From positions 1 to 64,000 of the forward strand of contig UPYT01000007.1 in NCBI GenBank assembly GCA_900538475.1: 64,000 bases of DNA. Direction: 5' to 3'. Below are positions 1 through 9,043 of the stretch, piece by piece. Each line of letters starts with the position of its first letter. The first letter of the stretch is position 1. A program made the translations under genes and the position numbers. Under the pieces are notes generated by a model that was given only the letters and a program-made list of their open reading frames with translations, made no database searches and was not told the origin of the DNA. Source of the stretch: an uncultured Clostridium sp. GTDB lineage: Bacteria; Bacillota; Clostridia; Lachnospirales; Lachnospiraceae.

Positions 1-60
1 TAATGACATATCTTATATCAGTTTTTTGAGTTTACACAAAACTTGAAACGGTCTCGGTTA
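1..60. mobile_element. Probable IS256-family terminal sequence (remnant)
   Basis: The stretch at about 28-55 (GTTTACACAAAACTTGAAAC on the plus strand) resembles the terminal inverted repeats of IS256/mutator-type elements, which commonly read GTTTACACAAAA followed by a gene-specific tail. It directly abuts a broken IS110 transposase fragment. Any element body would lie to the left of the window. The call rests only on the end motif. Confidence 0.35.
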
Positions 61-74
61 AGATGGGAAAATTT

Positions 75-305
75 TCATTTTAACTGGGCACGTTCTTTTA
101 CTTTATCAAATCGATTACGAGAGAGTGACTTTAATTCCTCATTGTGGTAAGATGTATCTGAGTAGAACCTTAAGTTCACATCAGACACCAACATAGAAGC
201 AATTGAGAAGGTATCTATTTTATCCGCTTTGGTCTGTCTAAGACTTAAACTTTTTCTGTACAGCTTTGAATATTTAAAAATTAAGTGTTTTTGTGCATTT
301 TTCAA
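75..305 (-). pseudogene. IS110-family transposase fragment
   Basis: The reading frame on the minus strand encodes a stretch ending SLSLRQTKADKIDTFSIA, then a YSDTSYHNEELKSL block. These correspond to the N-terminal DEDD region of IS110/IS1111-type transposases, in which the pattern SLRKTKTDKxDA is well conserved. An intact enzyme has about 400 residues. Here only about 76 residues remain, with a stop at the left end and no recognisable N-terminal DEDD start upstream. It is a dead remnant and lies next to the IS256-like end, so one insertion may have truncated the other. Confidence 0.7.
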
Positions 306-397
306 GAACGGAATCCGTGCTGTGGTATTTGTCGGTTGTGGATCGATTGTCAGCCATGTAATAGATTCCGAGTCTACTCCATGCTGTAAATTTTTCT

Positions 398-442
398 ACA
401 GAAAAGGAACTGCACACTAATTTCTTAGTGCGACAGTCCCTT
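398..442 (-). terminator. Terminator downstream of the DUF1846 gene
   Basis: On the minus strand, GGGACTGTCGCACTAA, a GAAA loop and TTAGTGTGCAGTTCC form a long stem followed by TTTTC. It lies about 30 bases past the stop of the leftward gene ending at 470 and is a good intrinsic terminator for it. Confidence 0.75.
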
Positions 443-469
443 GGATCCATTCACAGTATGATCTGTTTA

Positions 470-1948
470 TTACCGATACAGCTTCTTTTTTTCGTAAATC
501 GGTTCGGAGGTTAATTCCAGTCCCAGTTTGTTGAACATTTTAATATCCACGGAGGAAAGCATTACGGAGGTATGAATCTGGCAGCCGCGAAGCTTAGGCA
601 GCTGTTCTAAGGCCAGCCGTGCATTGGAATCCGTGGCGGCACACATGGAAAGGGCAATCAGCACCTCATCTGTGTGAAGCCGCGGGTTTTTGCTTCCCAG
701 ATATCCGACCTTCAGTCCCTGAATCGGTTCGATGAAGGTAGGAGAAATCAGATGAATGTTGTCGGCGATTCCACCAAGCTCTTTGACTGCGTTCAGTAAA
801 ACGGCAGCGGAAGCGCCCAGAAGAGCGGAGGTTTTTCCGGTTACGATTTTTCCGTCAGGCAGCTCCAGGGCGGCAGCCGGAGAACCGTTTTTAGCGGATA
901 ACTCATTGGCTACGGATACAACGGCGCGCATACTGGTGGTGATCTTTGCCTGCTTCATCAAAAGCTCGATTTTGTAAACCTCATCTTTGGAGCCTTTGTC
1001 TTTGGCAAGGCGGTTCAGCGCCTGATAGTAACGGCGGATAATTTCCTGTCGGGAGGCCTCTTTGCAGGCCTCGTCATCGATGATGCAGTTTCCGGCCATA
1101 TTTACACCCATGTCAGTGGGGGATTTGTATGGACAGTAGCCGTAGATTCCTTCAAACATGGCAGACAGTACAGGGTAGATTTCCACATCGCGGTTGTAGT
1201 TGACAGTGGTTACGCCATAGGCTTCCAGATGGAAGGGATCGATCATGTTGACGTCGTTTAAGTCTGCGGTAGCTGCCTCATAGGCAAGGTTTACCGGATG
1301 CTTTAAGGGAATATTCCAGATCGGGAAGGTCTCAAATTTGGCATATCCGGCCTTGATGCCCCTCTTGTTTTCGTGGTAAAGCTGGGAAAGACAGGTGGCC
1401 ATTTTTCCGCTTCCCGGGCCTGGTGCAGTGATAATGACTAATGGCTTTGTGGTTTCGATATATTCATTTTTTCCGTAGCCTTCATCGCTGACAATGTGAG
1501 CAATGTCGTTGGGATAGCCTTCAATGGGATAGTGGCGGTAAACCTGAATGCCCAGGTTCTGAAGCTTGGTGCGGAACAGATCCGCAGAGGGCTGCCCGGT
1601 GTAGCGGGTGATCACAACGCTTCCTACATAAAGTCCTTTATCGCGGAATTCCTGAATCAGACGGAGAACATCCACATCGTAGGTGATGCCCAGATCATGG
1701 CGGATTTTATTTTTTTCAATGTCAGCGGCATTGATGGCAATAACGATCTCGGCTTGGTCTGCAAGCTGAAGCAGCATTTGCAGCTTGCTGTCCGGGGCAA
1801 AGCCCGGAAGGACTCTGGAGGCGTGATAGTCATCAAACAGCTTTCCGCCGAATTCCAGATATAATTTATCTCCGAACTGGTTGATTCGTTCCCGAATATG
1901 TTCGGACTGCATTTTCAGATATTTTTGGTTATCAAATCCTATTTTCAT
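470..1948 (-). CDS. DUF1846 domain-containing protein
   Basis: About 492 residues, the usual length of the DUF1846 family common in Firmicutes. Known structures show a Rossmann-like N-terminal half and an unassigned function. Visible features are a nucleotide-loop-like TAPGPGSGK near residue 185, a KYETFP-like segment (KFETFPIWNI) just after it, and a conserved GVNMAGNCIIDD segment near residue 290. The open frame extends to a GTG at 1969, but the ATG at 1948 (protein start MKIGFDNQKY) has a good ribosome site (AAAGGGGC, about 9 bases upstream), so I place the start there. A possible TACAAT -10 (minus strand) overlaps the 1976-1983 region, back-to-back with the promoter of the next gene. The biochemical role is unknown. 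Confidence 0.9.
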   Translation of the reverse strand: MKIGFDNQKYLKMQSEHIRERINQFGDKLYLEFGGKLFDDYHASRVLPGFAPDSKLQMLLQLADQAEIVIAINAADIEKNKIRHDLGITYDVDVLRLIQEFRDKGLYVGSVVITRYTGQPSADLFRTKLQNLGIQVYRHYPIEGYPNDIAHIVSDEGYGKNEYIETTKPLVIITAPGPGSGKMATCLSQLYHENKRGIKAGYAKFETFPIWNIPLKHPVNLAYEAATADLNDVNMIDPFHLEAYGVTTVNYNRDVEIYPVLSAMFEGIYGYCPYKSPTDMGVNMAGNCIIDDEACKEASRQEIIRRYYQALNRLAKDKGSKDEVYKIELLMKQAKITTSMRAVVSVANELSAKNGSPAAALELPDGKIVTGKTSALLGASAAVLLNAVKELGGIADNIHLISPTFIEPIQGLKVGYLGSKNPRLHTDEVLIALSMCAATDSNARLALEQLPKLRGCQIHTSVMLSSVDIKMFNKLGLELTSEPIYEKKKLYR

Positions 1949-2014
1949 ATATTTTCTTGCCCCTTTCACTGCCCCTCATTGTATCACAGACGGCTTTAAA
2001 ATGCACCTGGAATT

Positions 2015-2043
2015 TTGATTATTTTAGGATTTTGTGATATACT
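2015..2043 (+). promoter_or_regulatory. Sigma-A-type promoter
   Basis: TTGATT (2015-2020), a 17-base spacer and TATACT (2038-2043) lie 54 bases ahead of the lipoprotein gene starting at 2097. Confidence 0.7.
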
Positions 2044-2096
2044 AAGCAGAAAGGAACTTGTCAACCCGATAACACAAAGGACAAAAGGACTGGAGT

Positions 2097-3497
2097 ATGA
2101 TGAAAAGCAGCTATGCAAGGCTTTTTTTGCTTCTGGCTCTTCAGGTTGGGCTGATATCTGGCTGTGGAAAGCTGGAGGCAGTGAAAGAGCTGGCGACTGT
2201 TCCGGAGCCGGTAGTGGTAGAGCATGGAACAACGAAGGCACAGGAAGAAGGCGAGAAAACGGCAGAAGAAGCGGAAGCAGCGACGGAACTGGAACTGCAG
2301 ACACAGGAAATTGTATTGGAAAAGGGGCAGCAGAGAAATCCTGTTCAGGTGAAGGGAATTTATATTTCTGCCTATGTGGCAGGAACCCCCTCGATGGTGG
2401 ATAATCTGATTGCAGAGCTTGATCGGACAGAGGCCAACACACTTGTGATTGATCTGAAGGATGATTTTGGTCGTGTGGCCTGTGAGATGGAATCTCCCCT
2501 GGTACAGGAACTGGGTTCTTCAAAGGCCTATATTTCGGATATTCAAGGGCTAATGGAGAAACTGGAGGAGCACGGGATTTATGCCATTGCCCGGATTCCG
2601 GCTTTTCGTGATGCCTGGCTGGGAGATGTTCGGCCGGACTGGTGCATCAAAAAGGCAGATGGAACGGTATTCCGGGACAGGGACGGCAATGCCTGGGTCA
2701 ATCCCTATAAGAAGGAGGCCTGGGATTATCTGGTGGAAATCGCAGCTGAGGCAGGAAAGCTGGGCTTTGAGGAAGTACAGTTTGACTATGTGCGCTTCTG
2801 TACGGAGAAGGGCATGAAGGAGGTTGTTTTTGACGAGGCCGATGTGCAGGGCAGATCCCGAACAGGAATTATTCTGGAATTTATGGAATATGCCTATGAC
2901 AGACTGAAGGCAGAGGGACTGTTTGTGTCTGCAGATGTATTTGGCGCCATTATTAACAGTGATGTAAATGCAGATTCTGTGGGACAGATTTACGGAGAGA
3001 TGGCAAAGCATCTGGATTATATCAGTCCTATGATTTACCCTTCTCATTACGCAGATGGAAATTATGGAATTGCCCATCCGGATATGCAGCCCTATGAGAC
3101 AATCTGCGCGGCGCTGATGGATTCCAGAAAGGAGCTTTACTTTGCCGGAAAGAACGGAGAGCATATTGCCGTGGTACGTCCCTGGCTTCAGGATTTTACA
3201 GCCAGCTGGCTGACAAATCATATTCCTTATGGAGGGCCGGAGGTTCGCAGTCAGATTCAGGCGGTTTATGATTGCGGATATGATGAATGGCTTTTGTGGG
3301 ATGCAGCATGTACCTATGACTGGGATGGACTTCTGACACCAGAGGAGGCAAAGGCAGAACAGGAGCAGATTGTTCAGTCCCGGGCAGCTCTGCCGGAAAC
3401 GACTTTTGCAGAGGAGACAATAGCGGCAGAGACGGAAGCTGTGGGAGAAACCATGGAATCGTCCTTTGAGGTGCAGGAAACAGAAGCCGCAGAATAG
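2097..3497 (+). CDS. Putative secreted glycoside hydrolase lipoprotein (DUF4015 / GHL family)
   Basis: 466 residues. The N-terminus is a type II signal peptide with lipobox LISGC (Cys about residue 23), so the protein should be anchored outside the membrane. An acidic, low-complexity linker follows to about residue 80. The catalytic-type (beta/alpha)8 domain spans about 85-410 and shows the family signatures VKGIYISAYVAGT, TLVIDLKDDFG, IARIPAFRD, FDYVRFC and YISPMIYPSHY. The C-terminal tail is again Glu/Thr-rich. The family is predicted to act on polysaccharide and has no well-established substrate. ATG codons at 2097 and 2100 follow GGAG closely. The gene has its own promoter and terminator, so it is probably monocistronic. 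Confidence 0.85.
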   Translation: MMKSSYARLFLLLALQVGLISGCGKLEAVKELATVPEPVVVEHGTTKAQEEGEKTAEEAEAATELELQTQEIVLEKGQQRNPVQVKGIYISAYVAGTPSMVDNLIAELDRTEANTLVIDLKDDFGRVACEMESPLVQELGSSKAYISDIQGLMEKLEEHGIYAIARIPAFRDAWLGDVRPDWCIKKADGTVFRDRDGNAWVNPYKKEAWDYLVEIAAEAGKLGFEEVQFDYVRFCTEKGMKEVVFDEADVQGRSRTGIILEFMEYAYDRLKAEGLFVSADVFGAIINSDVNADSVGQIYGEMAKHLDYISPMIYPSHYADGNYGIAHPDMQPYETICAALMDSRKELYFAGKNGEHIAVVRPWLQDFTASWLTNHIPYGGPEVRSQIQAVYDCGYDEWLLWDAACTYDWDGLLTPEEAKAEQEQIVQSRAALPETTFAEETIAAETEAVGETMESSFEVQETEAAE

Positions 3498-3533
3498 GAT
3501 GGCTGCAGGAGGCAGTCGGTTTTATGCTCAGAA

Positions 3534-3570
3534 GGGTATCAGTGCAGTTCGCTGATACCCTTTTCTTCTT
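3534..3570 (+). terminator. Intrinsic terminator
   Basis: GGGTATCAG (3534-3542) pairs with CTGATACCC (3552-3560) and is followed by TTTTCTTCTT. It ends the transcript of the lipoprotein gene. Confidence 0.85.
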
Positions 3571-3627
3571 ATTTGTGCTATAATTTTGTAGTAACAGATT
3601 AGAAGAGGCAGAGAGTGAGGAAATCAA

Positions 3628-4275
3628 ATGGAGAGACAGGTGTATCCTGGAGAATTTTATCGACATTTTAAAAATAAATTATATCAGATTCTGGCAGTGG
3701 CAACCCATTCTGAGACGGGAGAGAAGATGGTGGTTTATCAGGCTCTTTATGGGGATTTTGGTGTTTATGTAAGGCCTTATGAAATGTTTGTAAGCGCTGT
3801 AGATCGGGAAAAATACCCGGAAGTGACTCAGGAATACCGGTTTGAGCGAGTGGAGCTGGCGGCCGCAGCTGGAGAATCAGGTGACAGGGACAGAGCAGGA
3901 GGTTTTGGCAATTTCGCTGAAGCTGGTTCATATCTGCACGGGGAAGTGATGGCAACCGGATCTGACGAATCGCAAAAAAACAGTATCAGAGCTAATTCCA
4001 CAAGCAGATTTGAGGAAGAAGTCAGGACTCAGGAACCTGTGCAGAAGTTGTATGAACCAAGTCCGGCATTTCTCAAATTTCTGGATGCAGATACTTATGA
4101 GGAGCGGATGGAGTGTCTTTCTGCCATGGCACGGACGGCACAGCAAAGGGATTTAGACAGTCTTTATCTGGTGCTTGATATGAAGCCGGAAACAGGTACG
4201 ATTCCAGAACAGGTCCAAGCGATTGGAAGATTTCTGACCCTCCAGAACAGGTTTGACGGAAAACGGCTTAGATAG
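3628..4275 (+). CDS. DUF1653 domain-containing protein
   Basis: 215 residues. The first about 75 residues ([34 protein letters not shown]) match the small DUF1653 fold, found as a stand-alone domain in many bacteria. The remaining 140 residues are a variable linker and a helical C-terminal extension with no recognised domain. A TATAAT-like hexamer at 3579-3584 could be its -10. It sits 17 bases ahead of uvrC and is probably cotranscribed with it. The function is unknown, and the domain alone does not support any enzymatic claim. Confidence 0.8.
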   Translation: MERQVYPGEFYRHFKNKLYQILAVATHSETGEKMVVYQALYGDFGVYVRPYEMFVSAVDREKYPEVTQEYRFERVELAAAAGESGDRDRAGGFGNFAEAGSYLHGEVMATGSDESQKNSIRANSTSRFEEEVRTQEPVQKLYEPSPAFLKFLDADTYEERMECLSAMARTAQQRDLDSLYLVLDMKPETGTIPEQVQAIGRFLTLQNRFDGKRLR

Positions 4276-4292
4276 GAGAAAGGGACGGAAAA

Positions 4293-6200
4293 ATGTTTAA
4301 TATAGAGGATGAACTGAAGAAGCTGCCGTCTCAGCCTGGGGTTTATCTGATGCACGACGCTAAGGACGAGATTATTTATGTGGGAAAGGCTGTCAGCCTG
4401 AAAAACCGGGTGCGGCAGTATTTTCAGAGCAGCCGCAATAAGAGTGCGAAGATTGAGCAGATGGTTTCGCGGATTGCCCGGTTTGAGTACATTGTGACAG
4501 ATTCGGAGATGGAGGCTCTGGTTCTGGAATGTAATCTGATTAAGGAGCATCAGCCCCGATATAATACCATGCTGAAGGATGACAAGGCATATCCGTATAT
4601 TAAGGTAACTGTTGGGGAGGATTTCCCACGGGTGATGCTTGCAAGAACCATGAAAAAGGATAAAAACCGATATTTTGGCCCCTATACCAGTGCTGGGGCG
4701 GTGAAGGATACCATTGATTTGATACACAAGCTGTATAAAATCAGAACCTGCAGCAGGAATCTGCCCCGAGATACGGGAAAAGAGCGCCCTTGTCTGAATT
4801 ATCACATTAAACAGTGCGATGCCCCCTGTCAGGGATATATTTCTAAAGAAGAGTACGGAGAAAATATCAGACAGGTTTTGGAGTTTTTAAATGGCCGTTA
4901 TGACGGTGTTTTAAAAAATCTGGAAGAAAAAATGAAAGCAGCTTCCGATGCTATGGATTTTGAAAAGGCCATCGAGTACCGGGATTTGCTAAGCAGTGTG
5001 AAAAAGGTGGCTCAGAAGCAGAAGATTACCAGCAGCAATATGGAGGATCGAGATATTATTGCTATGGCCCGGGATGATATGGACGCAGTAGTTCAGGTAT
5101 TCTTTGTCCGGGAGGGAAAGCTGATTGGACGGGATCATTTCCGTATGTCTGTGGCAACTGCGGAGACAAAGGGACAGATTCTTTCCAGCTTTGTAAAGCA
5201 GTTTTATGCAGGAACTCCATTTTTGCCCAAGGAGCTGTGGGTGCAGTATGAGCTGGAGGATATGGAGCTGATTGGCCAGTGGCTCAGCGCCAGAAAGGGT
5301 CAGAAGGTTCGCATTACGGTTCCGAAGAAAGGCGATAAGGAGCGGCTGGTGGAGCTGGCGGAGAAGAATGCGGCTCTTGTGTTGATTCAGGACAATGAAA
5401 GGAATAAACGGGAAGAGATGCGGACCATAGGAGCTATGAATCAGGTGGCTCAGTGGCTGGGGCTGGAGAATGTCCGCAGAATGGAGGCCTTTGATATTTC
5501 CAATATTTCCGGATACGAATCTGTAGGCTCTATGGTGGTCTTTGAAAATGGAAGGCCAAAACGCAGCGATTATCGGAAATTCCGCATTAAGACGGTAATA
5601 GGACCCAATGATTATGCTTCTATGAAGGAGGTGCTTACCAGACGGTTTACTCATGGTATGGAGGAACAGAAACAGCTGAAAAATCAGGGAGTGGAAAAAG
5701 AGTTTGGAAGCTTTACCAGATTTCCGGATCTTCTGATGATGGATGGCGGAAAGGGGCAGGTGAATATTGCTCTGGAGGTGATGGAGCAGCTGGGGCTTTC
5801 GATTCCGGTCTGCGGTATGGTGAAGGATGATAATCACAGGACAAGAGGTCTTTATTATCAGAATGAGGAGATTTCGATCGATCGTCATTCAGAGGGATTT
5901 CGTCTGATCACCAGAATTCAGGATGAGGCCCATAGGTTTGCAATTGAGTATCACCGCAGTTTGAGAAGCAAAAGCCAGGTAAGGTCGATTCTGGATGAGA
6001 TTCCGGGAATTGGGGATACGAGGAGAAAGTCTCTGATGAGAAGTTTTCAGTCTCTGGACGCGGTGCGGGAGGCCTCGGTTGAGGAGCTTTGCCAGGTGCC
6101 TGGTATGAACCGGGCAGCAGCGGAAAGTGTGTACCAGTTTTTCCGCAGGAAAGAAAAAGGGGATACCGTGATTGTGGATGACATTTCCCCGCGGATATGA
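4293..6200 (+). CDS. uvrC: UvrABC system protein C (excinuclease)
   Basis: 635 residues, full length. UvrC makes both incisions around a bulky DNA lesion in nucleotide excision repair. The GIY-YIG nuclease domain is at about 10-90 ([19 protein letters not shown]). A UVR helical hairpin for UvrB contact lies near 205-235 ([12 protein letters not shown]). The RNase H-like 5' nuclease half is seen at [17 protein letters not shown] and [10 protein letters not shown], and tandem helix-hairpin-helix motifs close the protein ([14 protein letters not shown] and [13 protein letters not shown]). GGAGAAAGG lies just upstream of the ATG. It is followed within 50 bases by hprK. Confidence 0.97.
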   Translation: MFNIEDELKKLPSQPGVYLMHDAKDEIIYVGKAVSLKNRVRQYFQSSRNKSAKIEQMVSRIARFEYIVTDSEMEALVLECNLIKEHQPRYNTMLKDDKAYPYIKVTVGEDFPRVMLARTMKKDKNRYFGPYTSAGAVKDTIDLIHKLYKIRTCSRNLPRDTGKERPCLNYHIKQCDAPCQGYISKEEYGENIRQVLEFLNGRYDGVLKNLEEKMKAASDAMDFEKAIEYRDLLSSVKKVAQKQKITSSNMEDRDIIAMARDDMDAVVQVFFVREGKLIGRDHFRMSVATAETKGQILSSFVKQFYAGTPFLPKELWVQYELEDMELIGQWLSARKGQKVRITVPKKGDKERLVELAEKNAALVLIQDNERNKREEMRTIGAMNQVAQWLGLENVRRMEAFDISNISGYESVGSMVVFENGRPKRSDYRKFRIKTVIGPNDYASMKEVLTRRFTHGMEEQKQLKNQGVEKEFGSFTRFPDLLMMDGGKGQVNIALEVMEQLGLSIPVCGMVKDDNHRTRGLYYQNEEISIDRHSEGFRLITRIQDEAHRFAIEYHRSLRSKSQVRSILDEIPGIGDTRRKSLMRSFQSLDAVREASVEELCQVPGMNRAAAESVYQFFRRKEKGDTVIVDDISPRI

Positions 6201-6245
6201 TAGTATGAAAGAATGTTAGGACATAGAGGAAAAGGAGTGGAAGCG

Positions 6246-7175
6246 ATGTACGGAGTTACGATTACAGAATTGATTAATAAGATGAATCTGAAAAATATTC
6301 TTCCGGAAATTGATACAGATAAGGTTGTGCTGTCTCATCCGGATGTAAACCGTCCGGCACTGCAGCTGGCAGGTTTCTTCGATCATTTTGATCGGGAAAG
6401 AGTACAGATTATTGGTTTTGTGGAGCAGGAGTATATTAAGACGCTGCCCAGGGACAGGAAGATTGCCATGTATGAAAGACTGCTATCCAGCGAAATTCCC
6501 TGTGTGCTCTACAGCCGCTCCCAGATGCCTGATGAAGATATGAAGGATCTCTGTCTTCACTATCAGGTTCCTTGTATGGTTTCCGACAAGAGCACATCTG
6601 ATTTGATGGCAGAGGTGATTCGCTGGCTGAAGGTAAAGATGGCGCCCTGCATCAGCATTCACGGCGTACTGGTAGACGTATTTGGTGAGGGCGTTTTGAT
6701 TATGGGCGAGAGTGGTATTGGAAAAAGTGAGGCTGCTTTGGAGCTGATTAAGCGTGGACACCGCCTGGTTACAGATGATGTTGTGGAGATCCGCAAGGTC
6801 AGCGATGAGACTCTGGTGGGAAGCGCGCCGGATATTACCAAGCATTTTATTGAGCTGCGAGGAATCGGCATTATTGATGTAAAAGCGCTGTTTGGTGTAG
6901 AAAGCGTGAAGGATACTCAGAATATCGACATGGTAATTAAGCTGGAGGACTGGGATAAGGATAAGGAATACGATCGTCTGGGACTGGAGGATCAGTATAC
7001 GGAATTTTTGGGAAATAAGGTTGTATGCCACAATATTCCCATCCGTCCGGGCCGAAACCTGGCAATTATCGTAGAGTCTGCGGCTGTCAACTATCGCCAG
7101 AAGAAGATGGGCTATAATGCAGCCAAGGAACTGTACAATCGTGTACAGGCAAATCTGGGAAGACCTCAGATTTAA
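6246..7175 (+). CDS. hprK: HPr kinase/phosphorylase
   Basis: 309 residues. HprK phosphorylates HPr or Crh on Ser46 in response to glycolytic intermediates and removes the phosphate when inorganic phosphate rises. The N-terminal domain covers 1-130. The C-terminal kinase domain has a P-loop GESGIGKSE near residue 155, the capping/catalytic segment RGHRLVTDD, and the family signature around LRGIGIIDVKALFG. The open frame begins at 6213, but AAGGAG sits 8 bases before the ATG at 6246 and the protein then begins MYGVTITEL as in homologues. Its substrate-type partner, the Crh-like gene, lies 2.9 kb downstream. Confidence 0.96.
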   Translation: MYGVTITELINKMNLKNILPEIDTDKVVLSHPDVNRPALQLAGFFDHFDRERVQIIGFVEQEYIKTLPRDRKIAMYERLLSSEIPCVLYSRSQMPDEDMKDLCLHYQVPCMVSDKSTSDLMAEVIRWLKVKMAPCISIHGVLVDVFGEGVLIMGESGIGKSEAALELIKRGHRLVTDDVVEIRKVSDETLVGSAPDITKHFIELRGIGIIDVKALFGVESVKDTQNIDMVIKLEDWDKDKEYDRLGLEDQYTEFLGNKVVCHNIPIRPGRNLAIIVESAAVNYRQKKMGYNAAKELYNRVQANLGRPQI

Positions 7176-7214
7176 AAGAAAATTTCCGGTTCTGCCGGGA
7201 AAATCAGGAAGTAA

Positions 7215-8135
7215 ATGAGGAGTCAGATGAAGAATTTTACAGAAAAACTTTGCCGGATTTTGCCGGAAGAGCAGGTGCATGAGAATGAGCCTATGAGCCG
7301 CCGCACGACCTTCCGTGCAGGAGGAGCGGCTGACTGGCTGGTGGAGCCGGATACAGAGGGGCAGCTGGCGGAGATAATCCGCCTTTGCAGGGAGCAGCAG
7401 GTTCCGTGGTATATTCTGGGAAATGGAAGCAATCTTCTGGTAGGAGATAAGGGATTTCACGGTGTAATGATTGTTCTGGGAAAAAACTGGAATCAGGTTG
7501 AGATTACAGGACAGACCATTCGGGCAGGCGCAGGCGCTCTGCTTTATACAGTGGCAAAGCAGGCCCTTGCAGCATCCCTGACAGGACTGGAGTTTGCATC
7601 AGGAATTCCTGGCACCATTGGAGGCGCTGTGGTGATGAATGCAGGCGCTTATGGCGGGGAAATGTGTCAGGTTCTGACGCGGGTCCGAGTTATGACAGGG
7701 GACGGTCAGGTGAAAATTCTGGATGCGTCGGAGCTGGAGCTGGGATATCGGACCAGCTGCATTCTTTCCCGGGGCTATATAATTTTGGAGGCAGAGCTTT
7801 TGCTGGAGATGGGCAGCCAGGAGGAAATACGGAGCCAGATGCAGGACTATGCAGGACGGAGACGGGAAAAGCAGCCCCTGGAGTACCCCAGCGCGGGCAG
7901 TACTTTTAAACGGCCTGCGGGATATTTTGCAGGAAAGCTGATTGATGAGGCCGGCCTGCGGGGATTTGGAGTAGGCGGCGCTCAGGTATCAGAAAAGCAT
8001 TGTGGATTTGTGATTAATCGGGGCGGCGCTACGGCAGCGGATATTGTGGAGCTGTGCCGCCAGGTGAAGGAGCGGGTTTTCCAGAATTCCGGCGTGGAGC
8101 TGGAGCTGGAGGTAAAGCTTCTGGGAGAATTCTAA
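7215..8135 (+). CDS. murB: UDP-N-acetylenolpyruvoylglucosamine reductase
   Basis: 306 residues, type II MurB length. It reduces enolpyruvyl-UDP-GlcNAc to UDP-MurNAc with NADPH, a committed step of peptidoglycan synthesis in the cytoplasm. FAD-binding signatures are RRTTFRAGGAAD, LGNGSNLLVGD and GIPGTIGGAVVMNAGAYGGE. The catalytic region includes YPSAGSTFKRP (proton-donating Ser) and GGAQVSEKHCGFVINRGGATA. Two starts are possible: ATG 7215 with AGGA upstream, or ATG 7227 with GAGGAG four bases upstream. It lies between hprK and rapZ in the order usual for clostridia. Confidence 0.96.
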   Translation: MRSQMKNFTEKLCRILPEEQVHENEPMSRRTTFRAGGAADWLVEPDTEGQLAEIIRLCREQQVPWYILGNGSNLLVGDKGFHGVMIVLGKNWNQVEITGQTIRAGAGALLYTVAKQALAASLTGLEFASGIPGTIGGAVVMNAGAYGGEMCQVLTRVRVMTGDGQVKILDASELELGYRTSCILSRGYIILEAELLLEMGSQEEIRSQMQDYAGRRREKQPLEYPSAGSTFKRPAGYFAGKLIDEAGLRGFGVGGAQVSEKHCGFVINRGGATAADIVELCRQVKERVFQNSGVELELEVKLLGEF

Positions 8136-8151
8136 AACGGAGGAGAAAGCC

Positions 8152-9027
8152 ATGAAGCTGGTCATTGTAACGGGCATGTCCGGCGCAGGAAAGACCATTG
8201 CCCTGAAAATACTGGAGGATCTGGGATTTTATTGTGTAGATAATCTGCCGATTCCTCTGATGGAGCCGTTTGCTGATCTGGCTATGCGGCAGTCATCCGC
8301 ACATGAGAAAGTGGCTCTGGGAATTGATATTCGCAGCGGAGAGGATCTTCCCCGGTTCCGGCAGATTCTGGAACAGTGGAAATCTGGTTCCCTTCCCTGC
8401 GAGGTGCTGTTTCTGGATTGCAGCGATGAAACTTTGATTAAGCGTTATAAGGAAACCCGTCGTTCTCATCCTCTGGCAGGAAAGGGTCGTGTAGATGCTG
8501 GAATTCAGACAGAACGCAGCCGGCTGGATTTTTTAAAGAAAGAAGCGGATATTATTATTGATACCAGTCAGCTTCTTACCAGAGAGCTGCGCCAGGAACT
8601 GGAGAAAATATTTGTTGATAACCAGAATTATCAGAATTTGTTTGTAACTGTGTTGTCCTTTGGTTTTAAATATGGGATTCCAGTGGATGCAGATTTGGTA
8701 TTTGATGTGAGATTTCTGCCCAACCCTTATTATGAGGAAAGTCTGAGAAGTCACACAGGGCAGGAAGCAGAAGTGCAGGCCTATGTTCATCAGGGAGGAA
8801 CGGCAGAGCTCTTTTTGGGAAAGCTGTACGATATGCTGGAGTTTCTGATTCCCAATTACGTTCAGGAGGGAAAGAATCAGCTGGTCATTGCCATTGGATG
8901 TACTGGCGGAAAACACCGTTCTGTGACGATTGCAGAGGCCGTTTACCAGTATTTAAGCGGACACAGGGAGCTGGGGCTGAAGCTGGAGCACAGGGACATT
9001 GAGAAGGACAGAATACGAAAAAAATAA
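8152..9027 (+). CDS. rapZ: RNase adapter / nucleotide-binding protein RapZ
   Basis: 291 residues. RapZ-family P-loop proteins (YvcJ in Bacillus) bind nucleotides. In enteric bacteria they control GlmS via small RNAs, while in Firmicutes they act near cell-envelope precursor control. The Walker A motif is GMSGAGKT at about residues 7-14. FYCVDNLP and RRSHPL are family signatures, and the C-terminal domain shows FGFKYGIP, DVRFLPNPYY and GCTGGKHRSV. GGAGGAG precedes the ATG. The stop overlaps the long open frame of whiA but not its real start. Confidence 0.95.
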   Translation: MKLVIVTGMSGAGKTIALKILEDLGFYCVDNLPIPLMEPFADLAMRQSSAHEKVALGIDIRSGEDLPRFRQILEQWKSGSLPCEVLFLDCSDETLIKRYKETRRSHPLAGKGRVDAGIQTERSRLDFLKKEADIIIDTSQLLTRELRQELEKIFVDNQNYQNLFVTVLSFGFKYGIPVDADLVFDVRFLPNPYYEESLRSHTGQEAEVQAYVHQGGTAELFLGKLYDMLEFLIPNYVQEGKNQLVIAIGCTGGKHRSVTIAEAVYQYLSGHRELGLKLEHRDIEKDRIRKK

Positions 9028-9043
9028 GCATCTGAGGTGGGAA

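Noticed and set aside
229-420. Plus-strand open frame over the IS110 fragment
   Set aside because: It is antisense to the recognisable transposase reading and runs into the DUF1846 terminator. It has no ribosome site.
4989-5888. 299-codon minus-strand open frame inside uvrC
   Set aside because: Shadow of the codon bias of uvrC. No ribosome site and no recognisable domain. The same holds for other long antisense frames, e.g. 15852-16751 and 24594-25610.
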